Below, one piece after another: positions 44,601-55,313 of a DNA stretch of 64,000 nucleotides. The first letter of the stretch is position 1. Each line of letters starts with the position of its first letter. The stretch covers positions 62,001 through 126,000 of the forward strand of contig JAIUPT010000029.1 in NCBI GenBank assembly GCA_022315425.1. Reading direction: 5' to 3'. The position numbers and the translations under genes are program-made. This DNA is from Pseudevernia furfuracea. Lineage: Eukaryota; Ascomycota; Lecanoromycetes; Lecanorales; Parmeliaceae. The notes beneath the pieces are model-generated. The model was not told where the DNA came from and did no database searches. It worked only from the letters and a program-made list of their open reading frames with translations.

Positions 44601-47256
44601 TCAAACAAAGTCGACCTCCGCGGTGACGATCTGGTACTCACTAGTGAGTGTCGAAGGATCCAAGCCAGTGGGAGAAGTCCAGCTTAGCAGCATCTTCGTG
44701 CCACCATTGATGATGTCGTTGGAGCCGTAGTAACCCAGGTGAACTCCGCCGGAATAGATGTACTTCCCACTCAGACCAGGACTTGCTTTGAAAAGAAGCT
44801 GTTGCTCTGACCAATCGTACTTGAGGATGTTCTCAACGTAGTCGGAGGACGAGTCTCCTCCGGGCACAAATGGCGGAAGAATGCCTTGGTCTGCCTCAAG
44901 GTAGCGATAGTAGAAGGTGCTATCGGCGTAGGCAGTCATGTAAACGATGATAAATGTCAAATGTCGAGGCGAATAGAAGACATCGATGTCCATGAAAGCA
45001 CCTTCGATGAAGTAGGCTATAGATGATGAAGAAGGCATATCACTGCTCCAAGAGCTACCACCCCAGTACTCGAACTTTCCACAGGTCAGCACATCACCTG
45101 GATAGTGAGCACCAAGAGGACCTACCGAATCACGATCACCCACAGTGGCAGCCGATGTTCTCGCCACAAGAAGGCCGCCGGCAATATTGCCAAAGAGATA
45201 AACATTCCCATCGTCTCCACCAACACCAGAAGCACCCCATGAGCGGAGGCCTCCCGCACAGCCCCATTCTACCTCATCTTGATTAAAGATCTTATTCACG
45301 GTACGCTCGGCGACTGGACCACCCTTGTCGCCGGCGGTGAATGTCAGGAGTGTCGAACCAGTGTAAGCGAATACTGCAGCTTTAGTAGCCATGTTGACGT
45401 TGTCGTAGACGATTGGCGCATAGATGATGGCTGTCGTTGCATCAAGAGGAATGATTGATGATTCAGGCCAAATCGCATATCGTTGACCGTTGCCTTGCAA
45501 GGCTTCATTATACGCCATCTCGCCTGTTGTCAAAGGTGCAAAGCCGCGCATCCTGCCAACGTTGTCACTCCATTCCCCAATGCCATCTTGTAACTCTAGG
45601 GCATTCCCACTCAAGCCATTCATGCCAACGTCAATGGCCACAGAGCTTGACACAAACCCGAGAAAATTGCCATTTACCGTGGAGGTGGGAGGCGAGTATG
45701 AGCCTGTATCGCAGAAGACAAACAGGTGCTCGCCATTGAGCATGCCTCCTTTACCGCCGTCTCGAGATAGATGAGGAGTGTCAGTCAAGGGACTGAGGTA
45801 GGATTGTGTTGAGATGTTGACTTCGAGAGCGCCGGTTTCTGGCGAGATGGGATAGCCAGTAGATAGATCGCCGTTGACTCCAATGGTAAGTAGGGTCTTA
45901 GCTAGCGTTACACCTGCAGCTTGCTGGATGTCAAGGTACTGCGATGAAGGTACGTTTTGACTTGGACCTTGTAAGTGGGATCCAGCAACCTTTGGCACTA
46001 TGATAGAGTCACCCGATGCGTATGTGACTCCTGGGCTGGAGACACTTGATGCTGAAGTCGTGTGAGCTGCGGACGATGAAGAAGGGGTAATCGTTGAAGT
46101 TGAACTGGCTGTAGCTGAGGACGAAGCGTAACCTATGCGGATTGCACCCTGAATTTGCAGGGTCGATGGGGTCGGGTTGTCGATCGAGGACTTTAAATAG
46201 CAATCATTGGCATCTTCGTCTCGACTGGCAATGAACATCGCGGCCACGCATTTGACGTGATGAGCATTGTAATTGTATGCATCGCACTTCTGAACACAAC
46301 CGGCAAAGCTATCGACCAGCTGGAAAGGGTAGTCATTGTCTGGGAAATCGGTATTGCAGATGATCTGGTAGACAATGCCAGCGGCGGATGTGTAAATTGT
46401 ACCATTGCCGGCTGGGCATACTGAAGTACCAGTGGCACTTGGAGCTACTGAAGACCCGGTAGCAGTTGGGCTCGAGAAGCCTCCAAGGACAAAGGATTGA
46501 TAGCCGTCATCCTGCCTAGGGGCAATAGCTTTGTGATCTGGATGAGATCTGGAGGCGTCAAAGGCTAGGAGGGAGTGGGCCTCAACTTCCTTGTCTGAAG
46601 CGTTCTCCAAGTCACCTTGAACTTCGAGACTAGCTTTCCAGAGAGAGATCCCGGCAGGTACAACGCCTGCGGAAGAGAGCATGTCAGCTTTGTAGTCAAC
46701 GGCAGGTTAGCCAATTCGTACCGCTTGTCTTTGCGGACATTGTGCCTGTAGAAGCTGGGCTCAACTCGGTGATTGGAGCTGATTCATCTTTGCCGAAAGT
46801 CTGTGGGGAACGATAGCGGTTTCGACGGCGGCTCGGAAGAGTATTCAATTGGCCATCTTGGACTTCCAAGGCTTGGAGCTGTAACTGTGGGACGGGTGTT
46901 GGATGCACGAAAGGATTCGATTGATGTGTTGCATTCGTAGGATCACAATCCCCGCCAAAGCAATCAGGCCCACGAGCAATGCCAGAAGCCGTAGGGAGGA
47001 CGGCAACGGAGTCTGAAGGGTGAATTAGTACGGCAACCCCAGATCTGGCAGCGTAGAGGGTCTTACTTTCCGCTGCTCCAAGTCTGGTGATACTCGGGCT
47101 GCTGCCAGAGCTGGTTTTTGGCTTGTGCATGATACGACCAAAGACATCGCCATGCTGATGACCATGAGCTTGGAGCTTCGCGTTGGTGATCAGTGCCAGT
47201 CCAGCTGTGATGAGAGAGACGATGGCCAAGCCATTCGAAAAGAGCTTGTTCTTCAT
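44601..47256 (-). CDS. Extracellular PAN/Apple-type protein with large C-terminal domain
   Basis: Spliced model on the minus strand: 47256-46722 and 46666-44601 with a 55-nt GT-AG intron; the join reads TMSAKTSGVVPAGISLW. Total 866 residues. Residues 8-27 are a hydrophobic signal peptide or anchor (LAIVSLITAGLALITNA). Around residues 265-365 a Cys-rich block (VCPAGNG...VYQIICNTDFPDNDY..FQLVDSFAGCVQKCDAY...CVAAMFI...DCYLK) fits a PAN/Apple fold, used for carbohydrate or protein binding outside the cell. A Ser/Thr linker follows, then about 430 residues with repeated aromatic/Gly beta strands (HLFVFCDTGSY, AFMDIDVFYSPRHLTFIIVYMT, WSSDMPSSSSIAYF) resembling the DUF4185/DUF5005-type propeller. 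Domain names are from memory of pattern; function is not known. It is likely a wall or secreted protein. Confidence 0.72.
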
Positions 47257-48175
47257 GGTCGACTTTCTTGCGAGGTGACGTCAGCAAACCTGTGGAAACG
47301 TGTAGGCCATCGCGTGCTGCTCGTGTAGGTAGGCAAGAGTGACTTACGCGCCAAAAGAGTGACGTTGTTGATATTCAAGTGGTGTTGAAAGAAAGTAGTG
47401 AAGTGAATTGTAAAAGAATGAGGAAGAGGTTCAAAGTCTTCAAGAAGATAGTTAGGTCAAGTGAGTGTGGTGGCTGCTGCCGATTGTTGTTTGTTGTAGG
47501 GGAATGGTAGTGTCAACAAAGGAGGAAAGAAGTGGACGAGAATTTTAGATGACGGAGTGAGAATTATGGGCGACTCGACCGCGCTTATGGCAATCACGAC
47601 CCACCTGCCCCTTTCTTCCCATGAACTTAGCAAAGTAATACAAAGCAGGTCTAATTGGGTCGAGGCCCCTCTCGCGCATCTCCGAAGCGCCGACGAGGTT
47701 GCAATGGATCCTGCTATTACACTGAAAGCGGATGAAGAAGTACCTTCCTCCGTAACTGCAGGAGTTCTGTCATTGCGAACTCGGTAGAGTAAATATGGCT
47801 AGGGGATTGGCTGATTATTACTTCCGCATTGCTCGCAGATATGTGACTATGGTATTGGAACGTGACGTTCATGTGTGAGAGGAATGGAAATTTCATCTGA
47901 TACCTACAAAGTGCAACTGGTAGGACCAGGAGAATGCTGGCCACGTTCATGCCACGGATTCAGTTACGACACGTGGAAACCATACCCTGCTTCTCACATC
48001 GCATGGTCAACCTGGCGTATCAGGACGCAATCAGCTCTTTTTTTTCACATGTGTCTCTGATTAAGGGATACTCTTCTTCTTACCAGTGGCATAGGCAGGT
48101 TGCGCATGGAAAATTGGTGAGGTTCTCCAAGCTGTCCTCTGCTCTCGCACGTACTAGTACACTCATCCTCCAACG
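47257..48175. other. Intergenic stretch
   Basis: Promoter of the PAN-type gene and 3' end region of the RRT8-like gene. Short frames only; nothing recognised. Confidence 0.5.
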
Positions 48176-49224
48176 TCACTCCGCCTTCTTAGCCTGCTCC
48201 TTCAATTCCGGCGCCGTACCCTCCTTCGTTACATTCCCCTTCTCAATATCCGCTGCCCACAGTGCTGCTCCCACCGTATTTGTAAATGCAAATAGGATAC
48301 TCGCAATAGGCACCAGTTCCAGCAGGACAGCTGCAACACCGAAGCTAATACGTACTTATCAGCACATAACCCGAATTCCAAAGCCCCTGTACCGGCGCCG
48401 CGTAGAAGTAACCCACCTAGTGTACGCCGCTTTATACTCCTGGATATGCTTCTGCTTCTGCGTACTATTCCACTGCTTCAACTGAAAATACCTCGAATGA
48501 GCCGCCGGCCCAGCGCGCCTCCCTTGCAATACCACAAACAGAACCGTCCCAACTACTGGTATGAAGTTTAGCGGTAGATACATAAAGTACCTGATAATCG
48601 CCGTAGGGGTAAACTTCTGAAATGGCTTCTTCGTCAATTTCCCCAACTTGCCCATGATATCGCTGCCTCCCTTGATCTGCCTTCCCTCGCTGACAAGATT
48701 CGTAGTATTCTTAGACACCAGCACGCCATCGAATGTGTCGGTGAGAGCGTCTTCGATGAGGAAGGTCTTGCTAAGGATTGTGAAGAGGGTTGAAGATTCA
48801 GACAGGACGAGCAGGGCGGCGCTGACGGCAGCCAATGGGCCAGACGTGAACGCCATAACGGCCATCTGAGGTAGGTAGGTGAAGAGGAACATAAAGGTGG
48901 TGACGCCGAGGCCTAAGGTCATTGTCGGGGCAAGTTTGGTTGTGAGAGGCTTCCTGGGAAGAGAAGAGTTTAGCAGCTGCTGTGCTGGCATTGCGGTCGC
49001 GAACGGGGCCATACCATAGAGAGCGATGTGAGAGGAAATAGTAGATACCCTAGACACTCGAACGTATTAGAAGACAGACCTTACGGTGTTGCGGTCAATG
49101 GCTGGTAGATCTGACAGCTTACCTTGATAGGGTAGAGGTATGCCGCAGAACGCGCAGCTTGAATGGTTAGGGACTTGATGCGGTCTGCCTCGCCGATAGC
49201 GACCTCCTTGACTTTTTCTGCCAT
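48176..49224 (-). CDS. RRT8/EI24-like membrane protein
   Basis: Four exons on the minus strand: 49224-49123, 49049-49015, 48953-48417, 48344-48176; introns of 73, 61 and 72 nt, 280 residues. The 35-nt second exon encodes GIYYFLSHRSLW, a conserved segment of the family, and only this splice restores it (YLYPIKGIYYFLSHRSLWKPLTTKL). Hydrophobic segments LGLGVTTFMFLFTYLPQ, AAVSAALLVLSESSTLFTIL and YLPLNFIPVVGTVLFVV, plus the final FGVAAVLLELVPIASILFAFTNTVGAALWAADIE, match EI24 proteins. Yeast RRT8 and LDS1/2 localise to lipid droplets and act in spore-wall dityrosine formation; the mould role is less clear. The Met at 49224 is preferred over one at 49317 because conserved sequence starts there. 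Confidence 0.85.
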
Positions 49225-49612
49225 GGTGAGAGAGTGGAAAATAGGTAGAATAGAACCTAAAGAGCGGAGGTGATGTCGATTACATGGTCTTTGTTGGAGT
49301 GGTTCGAAACAAGGCACGCGATCAGCCCTATGGGAGTGTGGTTTTTTCTTTTACGCTAGCATGAGAAGGCATGGATAGATTGAAGTAGTATTCTTGGAAA
49401 TGCTTGATATTTAGAACTCGGTGATCTCATTTGAACAAGTAGAACCCTAGGTACAATGGTGAGTCAAGAAGCCTTATTCTGAAGGACTGACTCCGCTGCT
49501 TTCACTATTCGTTGCCAACCTCTACACTCGGTATCCATGCTGGCAAACGCCCCCAACGCCTATGCTCCTTGGCTATGTATGGAAAGATTCAATTATCACT
49601 CAAGAGATCATC
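49225..49612. other. Intergenic stretch between RRT8-like and RING genes
   Basis: Holds the promoter of the RRT8-like gene and the 3' end of the RING gene. Nothing else seen. Confidence 0.5.
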
Positions 49613-52320
49613 TCATCTGTCTCGGTTGGCTTGCGGTTGCCTCCTCCCTGCCTCTCCACTGAACGCAGACAGACTAAGCGATGTTAGGCCCCTCCAGCTG
49701 CTTCGAGATGTCGAGGCTTCGGGTTGGTCGTTGACGAGCGTAGCTGCCATATCATCACCGCGCTCCAGGTCAGTATCGCGAGGGATTGGAATTGCGGCTG
49801 AAGGCGATTCGTTGGCCGTCTCGGCAGCCTGTGCCTGAACGTCTTCGACATTGTCGTGGTATGGTGCATGGGCGGTAGATGTGGTAGCGCTCGAGGATGG
49901 ATTTGTCATTGAGCGAACGACGTCGCCTTTGCAAATAGGGCACGTCCGACGGCGAGTTGTAAGCCAAGGCGTTCTAGCAATCAGTCAGTACGCAATTAGG
50001 CAATAAGACAGGCGTAGGTTGCTTACATGCACTCGGCGTGAAACTCATGGCCACACGGTAAGCTCATAACTCTGCTTTCACCATCCACATACTCCTCAAG
50101 ACAGACCACACACTCGACTTGCTTGCCCTTGTATTTCTTGTGAGGCTGAGTTGAACTGGCGCCTTTCTCGGGCTGCGTTGTGGATTCCTTTGCACTAGCT
50201 CGTTCCAGAGAGGCGGAAACAGCATCCCCAATACCCGACGCCGTTGCTGAACGTGGTCTCGAACGAGCTGTGACGGATCGAGGACTCGTCTGGAGGAGAG
50301 GTGAGGTCGGTGAAGAGCTTTGAGGCGAAGCGAACCGCGTCGACGAAGTGGTAGAAGTACAGGACATGGTATGGTATGTCCGTATGGGAAGACGGTCGAC
50401 CACAGATTTCGGCGCTCGCCATCTCCGTCGACGGATCCTTGAGCGCAATAGGAGGAGAGCATAGACAACTGTCAAAGTGACTAGTGGGCTTACTACTAGA
50501 ACCAGCAACGTGTCGAAAAAGGGGCTTGTAGACATAGTCGTAGGGGTTAGAGTGACCCAAAGTCCTTCGTGTTCCTCATCCGACTCCATGTCAAGCTGGC
50601 TGACACCGGCTTCCTGTGCTGCGGCTTGGTTCTTCGAATCGGTGGCAGTTTTCTTGCTCTCGTCTTTCGCTGCAGCTTTCTGAGATTTATCACTAGAATC
50701 GGCCTTGTTTCCTGGCTTGTTGTATTGTCCACTGCCTGGCGTGATGCTGCCACCTGTTAGGGCGCTTCCAGACTTCTCGTCGGCCGAGTCACCGCCCTTT
50801 CCAGATCCTTTCGATGCCACGGGAGTTGCTGCAGAAGCTCGAGTGGTCGTAGTGCTCTTCGACTTGGCCGAAGGCTTCGCTGCTACAAGGTCAGGGTCAC
50901 GCCAATCCTGAACGCCAATAACAAAATCGTCGCTAGAACTGGGGTGTGAGGAAGACTTCTTAGTATCTTTGATTGCTTTGCCGGTCGGCTCGCTTTTGCT
51001 CTGGCCTCTAGCTTTCCCATTCTTCTCTTTTGAATTCGCTGCTTTTTCTTTGGGTGATTCGTCGGTCAGTTTCTCACTGAACCAGTCGAGGCGTCCACTG
51101 CTTGGCGGTCGCCGACTATCCTCTAATTTTCCAAGAGCATAATTTCCCCTGCCCATGCCCAGACTGGATGCGAGGGACCTTAGCCAGCTCGGCTTTTCCT
51201 TTTGCTGCGATTTTCCGTTCCTTCCGGAAGGCTTCACATTCTTCCCCTTAGAAGACCTCGAAGGCACTGAGGTCGACTTTGGACCAGACGTAGGCGTGAA
51301 GGTAGGTCCGTCAACATCAACTCTAGTCTTCGAACCCTCTTTCTTAGCACCAGCACTAGATCCTGATCCCGTGACTGCGTCCTCTGATTCAGACTCATCC
51401 ACAGGGCTCTCCGGAGGAATAAGGGATGAAAGCAGATGAGCAGTAGTATGTGATGTGAACAACGACGGAATTGTAACATTGGACGTGTCTCCTCGTGCGT
51501 ACATTGTGATAAGTGCGCCACCGCGAGTATGGTCACCCACAATAAGAGCTGTGCCACCTCGTCGCTGTGTCCACTTGACTTTTTCTAGGAAACCACAACC
51601 ACCGCGACTCAACAATACGATTTTTCCAGATATTTCAGCACTTTCCTGTAGCGATTGTATATCTGCGTGTGTAGAAGGTTGCCCCATTTGAGCCGGCTCG
51701 TGCTGGGCAGATTGTCCGGGCTCTGAAGGCTTTGAAACTGGTGAAGAAGGGAGAGGGTGGTGTAGGTGGTCGTCAGTACCGTCACCCTCGGAAGGCTCTT
51801 CAGCATCGTCGAATGCTACTTCGAATGGTGTAGCCCGGCCGTTTTTCTGCTGAGCAGCATTGGCTTCGTCGCTACTCTGAGCAACAGTGGTCTGGTCGGC
51901 GCTGGTATCTCTGCGATGCTGCTGAATACCATCATCCCAGCCTGGTACATCACTACACCCAAGCTCCCCTTCTGCGCCTGCACCAGCGCCTCCTCTTCCA
52001 AGACTGTCATCACCAAAACCGCTTCCGATCCAAAGCTGCCCACTCAGGCCATTTCCTGAGAGAGAAGGGCCGAAATCGGCAGGTCGAGCAAGGAAAAAGG
52101 TTGAATTGTCGTCTGTGAGGCTGATGATTGCTGAAGGTGGGAAGAGGGTAGACGGCGTGCGGAAGGAGAAGAGAGCGCGGATGCCGCTTTTTGGCGAGTC
52201 GGAGGTTGACTCTGTAGCTATCTGGCCCCCAGGATGTGAATGTAGAAGGGACAAGAATGTCAAGAGAGTCGGTAAGCCGACGATTCCCAAGAATACTAAG
52301 ATCAGGTGGTGTGGAGGCAT
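49613..52320 (-). CDS. PA-TM-RING type E3 ubiquitin ligase
   Basis: Spliced model on the minus strand: 52320-50027 and 49973-49613 with a 53-nt intron that cuts the RING; total 884 residues. A signal peptide opens it (residues 1-25, LILVFLGIVGLPTLLTFLSLL). A lumenal protease-associated (PA) domain lies around residues 225-310 (GKIVLLSRGGCGFLEKVKWTQRRGGTALIVGDH). A long Ser/Lys-rich disordered lumenal segment follows, then one membrane helix near residues 600-622 (TLLVLVVSPLVTLTVVYALLLL) and a cytosolic RING-H2: Cys737, Cys740, Cys756, His758, His761, Cys764, Cys776, Cys779. The family acts on endosomes or vacuoles to tag membrane proteins for sorting. All eight zinc ligands are present, so it should be active. 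The extended linker between PA and TM is longer than in animal RNF13-type members. Confidence 0.9.
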
Positions 52321-53476
52321 TTTGGAGTGAAGCGTGCCTACTCAAAAGTTGGACAAACGCTCACTCTGCCGCCAAACAAAGATCAGAGAATACAGCATCC
52401 ATAGACATGGAAGGAGTTAGGTAAAAGAGACTTGCCACACAGTAGGATTTCGGATTTCGGATTTCAGTGTTCAGTATTCAGTGTTCATTGATGGTGGTCA
52501 GGAGTATTTAGGAGAGTATGATGTTAGTTGTAGGTGCGATGATGCTGCCAGCGCCAAGGCTACAATGCCGCCACAGGTACTTTACTGTATTGAGGCTAGC
52601 GTACAATGCTTTTGTCCACGCCTCCTAGGTGGTTAAGGTTTGTCACCAGAAGAAATGTATGATCCGGTGATCTATCAACTCATGATCATAGCCGTCACCA
52701 CCGTACTTGGTTCGGAGCAGCTGCTTGATAGAGTACCTAAAGTACCTAAAGTACCTTACCCAATGCCTTGTCCAATAGCCAATGGGGTTGCCAAACGCAG
52801 GAGACTTGACTCTGGAGCATGTAGCTAAATCCACCATCTCTCCCTCCTCTCTGTCCAAGAACCCTTTCTCTAGGAACTTCTTAGGAACTTCACTGACATG
52901 CACATTGCACTATCACCATACACATAAGCAAGCATGAAAATAGGCAGGGTGTGCTCGCAAACTGAATTGAATCGTAGCATTACGAAGGGCTACCAATAAC
53001 AGACTGCCAATGCCAATGGCAATGGCTGAGATTCTTGCCAGATTCTCTTGGTCCTCGCACTTTTTGTGCTTATCCATCAGAACAAAACGGCTTTTCCTGT
53101 CAGAGGATATTTATTAGACAGAATAGCCATTGTTGAGGAAAAGTTCATGACGATTGCCAAATTTCTCTGGCAACAAACCTGAGTTGTAAGACGGACTTCA
53201 ACAGCTTCTTCCCAACCTTTCGCCCTCTATGCATGACTTCTGCTACATTCTTTTCCCAGCAACTGCCCTGGAGCGTAAGGAAGGGGCGGCAGAATTCTCT
53301 GAGTGACCAGTACCGCTTTCCCCTCTATGGGCAGTTCTTCCTCAGCACAGTTACTTCCTGCGAACGGCTTCTTCATGTTCAAACTTCAACCAACTTTCGT
53401 ACTCTTTCTTCCAGTATCCTAGGTTATTTCATCGATCCTGCTTCCTGCCGTCCTACACAAATCTACATCCTATACC
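52321..53476. other. Divergent intergenic region
   Basis: This lies between the RING ligase gene (minus) and the aquaporin gene (plus). Three AGTACCTAA units at 52732-52757 and a short repeat of TTCAGTGTTCAGT near 52465-52487 are visible. No gene. Confidence 0.5.
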
Positions 53477-54759
53477 ATGAACATCGACGAACCTCTAGCT
53501 GCAGGCTTCGTGCTCCCAGGAAGGGGCAGGAAGCGACACAGGCAGGGGACTGACTCAACAATCGTCAATCGACTCCCAGTCCTCAAATACCTACCCAGAC
53601 ACTTTCGATCTCACTTCGTTGCCATGTGCGGAGAGTTCATAGGCACGTTTCTGTTCCTCTTCTTCGCTTTCTCTGGCACCCAAGTCGCCAATACCCAAAC
53701 CACACCTCAAACGTCCACTACCATTGCTCAGGCTTCCAACCCAGCCCAACTCCTGTACATCAGCTTGTGCTTCGGCTTCTCTCTGGCCGTCAACGCTTGG
53801 GTGTTCTTTCGCATCTCCGGAGGCCTCTTCAATCCTGCCGTGACACTGGGGATGTGTCTCGTTGGGGCATTGCCATATATACGCGGCGTACTCCTCACGG
53901 TATCACAGATCCTCGGTGCCATTTCAGCGGCCGCGGTCGTCAGCGTGCTGTTTCCAGGACCGCTGGACGTCCGAACCGCGTTGAGGATCGGCACTTCGAT
54001 TACCCAGGGTCTATTCATCGAGATGTTCCTGACCGCTCAACTAGTCTTCACGATCTTCATGCTTGCGGCCGAGAAGCACAAGGCAACCTTCATAGCGCCA
54101 GTGGGCATCGGCTTGTCGTTGTTCATTGCCGAGCTCACCGGTCTGTTCCCAACCATAGACGCAATCTTTGTGCATGCTGACTGCTTCAGGTGTCTTCTAC
54201 ACCGGCGGGTCGGTAAACCCGGCGCGATCCTTTGGCCCCGAAGTGGTCCTGCATACCTTCCACCACTACCATTGGGTACGCCCCACCCTCACTCATCCCC
54301 GCATCTAACAAACCCAACCCCTAACCCCCCGGGCCCCCTCAGATCTACTGGGTCGGCCCCATCCTCGGCTCCCTCCTCGCCTCGGGCTTCTACCGCTTCA
54401 TGAAGATGCTCGAATACGAAACCGCGAACCCGGGCGCCGACTTCGACGAGCACGAAAAGGAGCACTTCGACCCCGACATCCACGGCAGTCGGGCCCCGAC
54501 CATCGTCAACCTGCAGCAGCAACCCACCGGCGCCGAAGCCGACCACTACGACCCCGACGGCGTCAAAGCCAGCCCGGGGAACCCCACGGCGGGCCAAGGG
54601 CGACACCGTCGGATGTCGGCGTTGAAGGGGGCCCGGAAAGAGGCCGGCTTCTCGCCCGCGACGGAGGCGGCGCGCAAGGAGACGGAGGACCTCACGGACG
54701 TGTACGATGCCGCGCCCGGCGCGGAGAGGGGGAACGTGCCGGATCATGCCGAGGCTTGA
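53477..54759 (+). CDS. Aquaporin (MIP family)
   Basis: Spliced model: 53477-54140, 54190-54275, 54343-54759; introns of 49 and 67 nt, 388 residues. Six hydrophobic helices lie between about residues 47 and 270, with the two pore loops NPA at 119-121 (FNPAVTLG) and 231-233 (VNPARSFGP). Arg234 after the second NPA and Phe99 in helix 2 fit water-channel filters, but the helix 5 filter residue that is His in orthodox aquaporins is Glu219 (FIAELTG) and the next filter position is Gly228. The C-terminal 110 residues are a long charged cytosolic tail (EYETANPGADFDEHEKEHFDPD...). It would let water or small uncharged solutes through the plasma membrane; glycerol transport is less likely given the short loop around the second NPA. 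Confidence 0.9.
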
Positions 54760-55313
54760 TGGAGGCAAAAGCAAGAGGGGGCGAGGAGTGTCCGGAGCCC
54801 AAGGTTGAGCTTTGATAGGCTGGGGGAGGAGACGGGGTTTGCTCTGCTGTAGTTGGGCGCGTTCGGTATTCTAGCGATTGTAGCTGCCTGGAATCATTGA
54901 CACGAAACGACGTTCAATCGAGTCAGTCGCCAAGCGGGGAAAGCCTGGAACATGCATCTGTCTTTACTCGTGACGTCCGGAGCGTAAATAATAGTGTTGG
55001 ATTCGATGAATGAATGAATGGGGACAGTAGACACTTGGACAAGGGGAATCATTGATATGCTCATGCTCGTTTCGCATCTCTATTTACAGGGCTCGCCCGC
55101 CGTTGCATACCGCAATTGCACCCATCTGCCTTTTTCATCATCATCATCATCAAGCCTCCCATCACCGTTTTCCTTTTCACCCCTCCATCTCGAGGTAGCT
55201 AGCAAGCAAGCAAGACAAGACAAGACAAGGCAAGACAAGACAAGACAAGCAATCCCGGTTTCCGTACCCGCAAATGTGCTGACATGGCGGGTATCAGAGT
55301 GCTGCTCTTTCGC
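54760..55313. other. Intergenic stretch with CAAGA repeat
   Basis: Convergent gap between the aquaporin and the repeat-rich gene. A CAAGA pentamer run covers about 55208-55250, and ATCATC units lie near 55137-55152. Confidence 0.55.
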
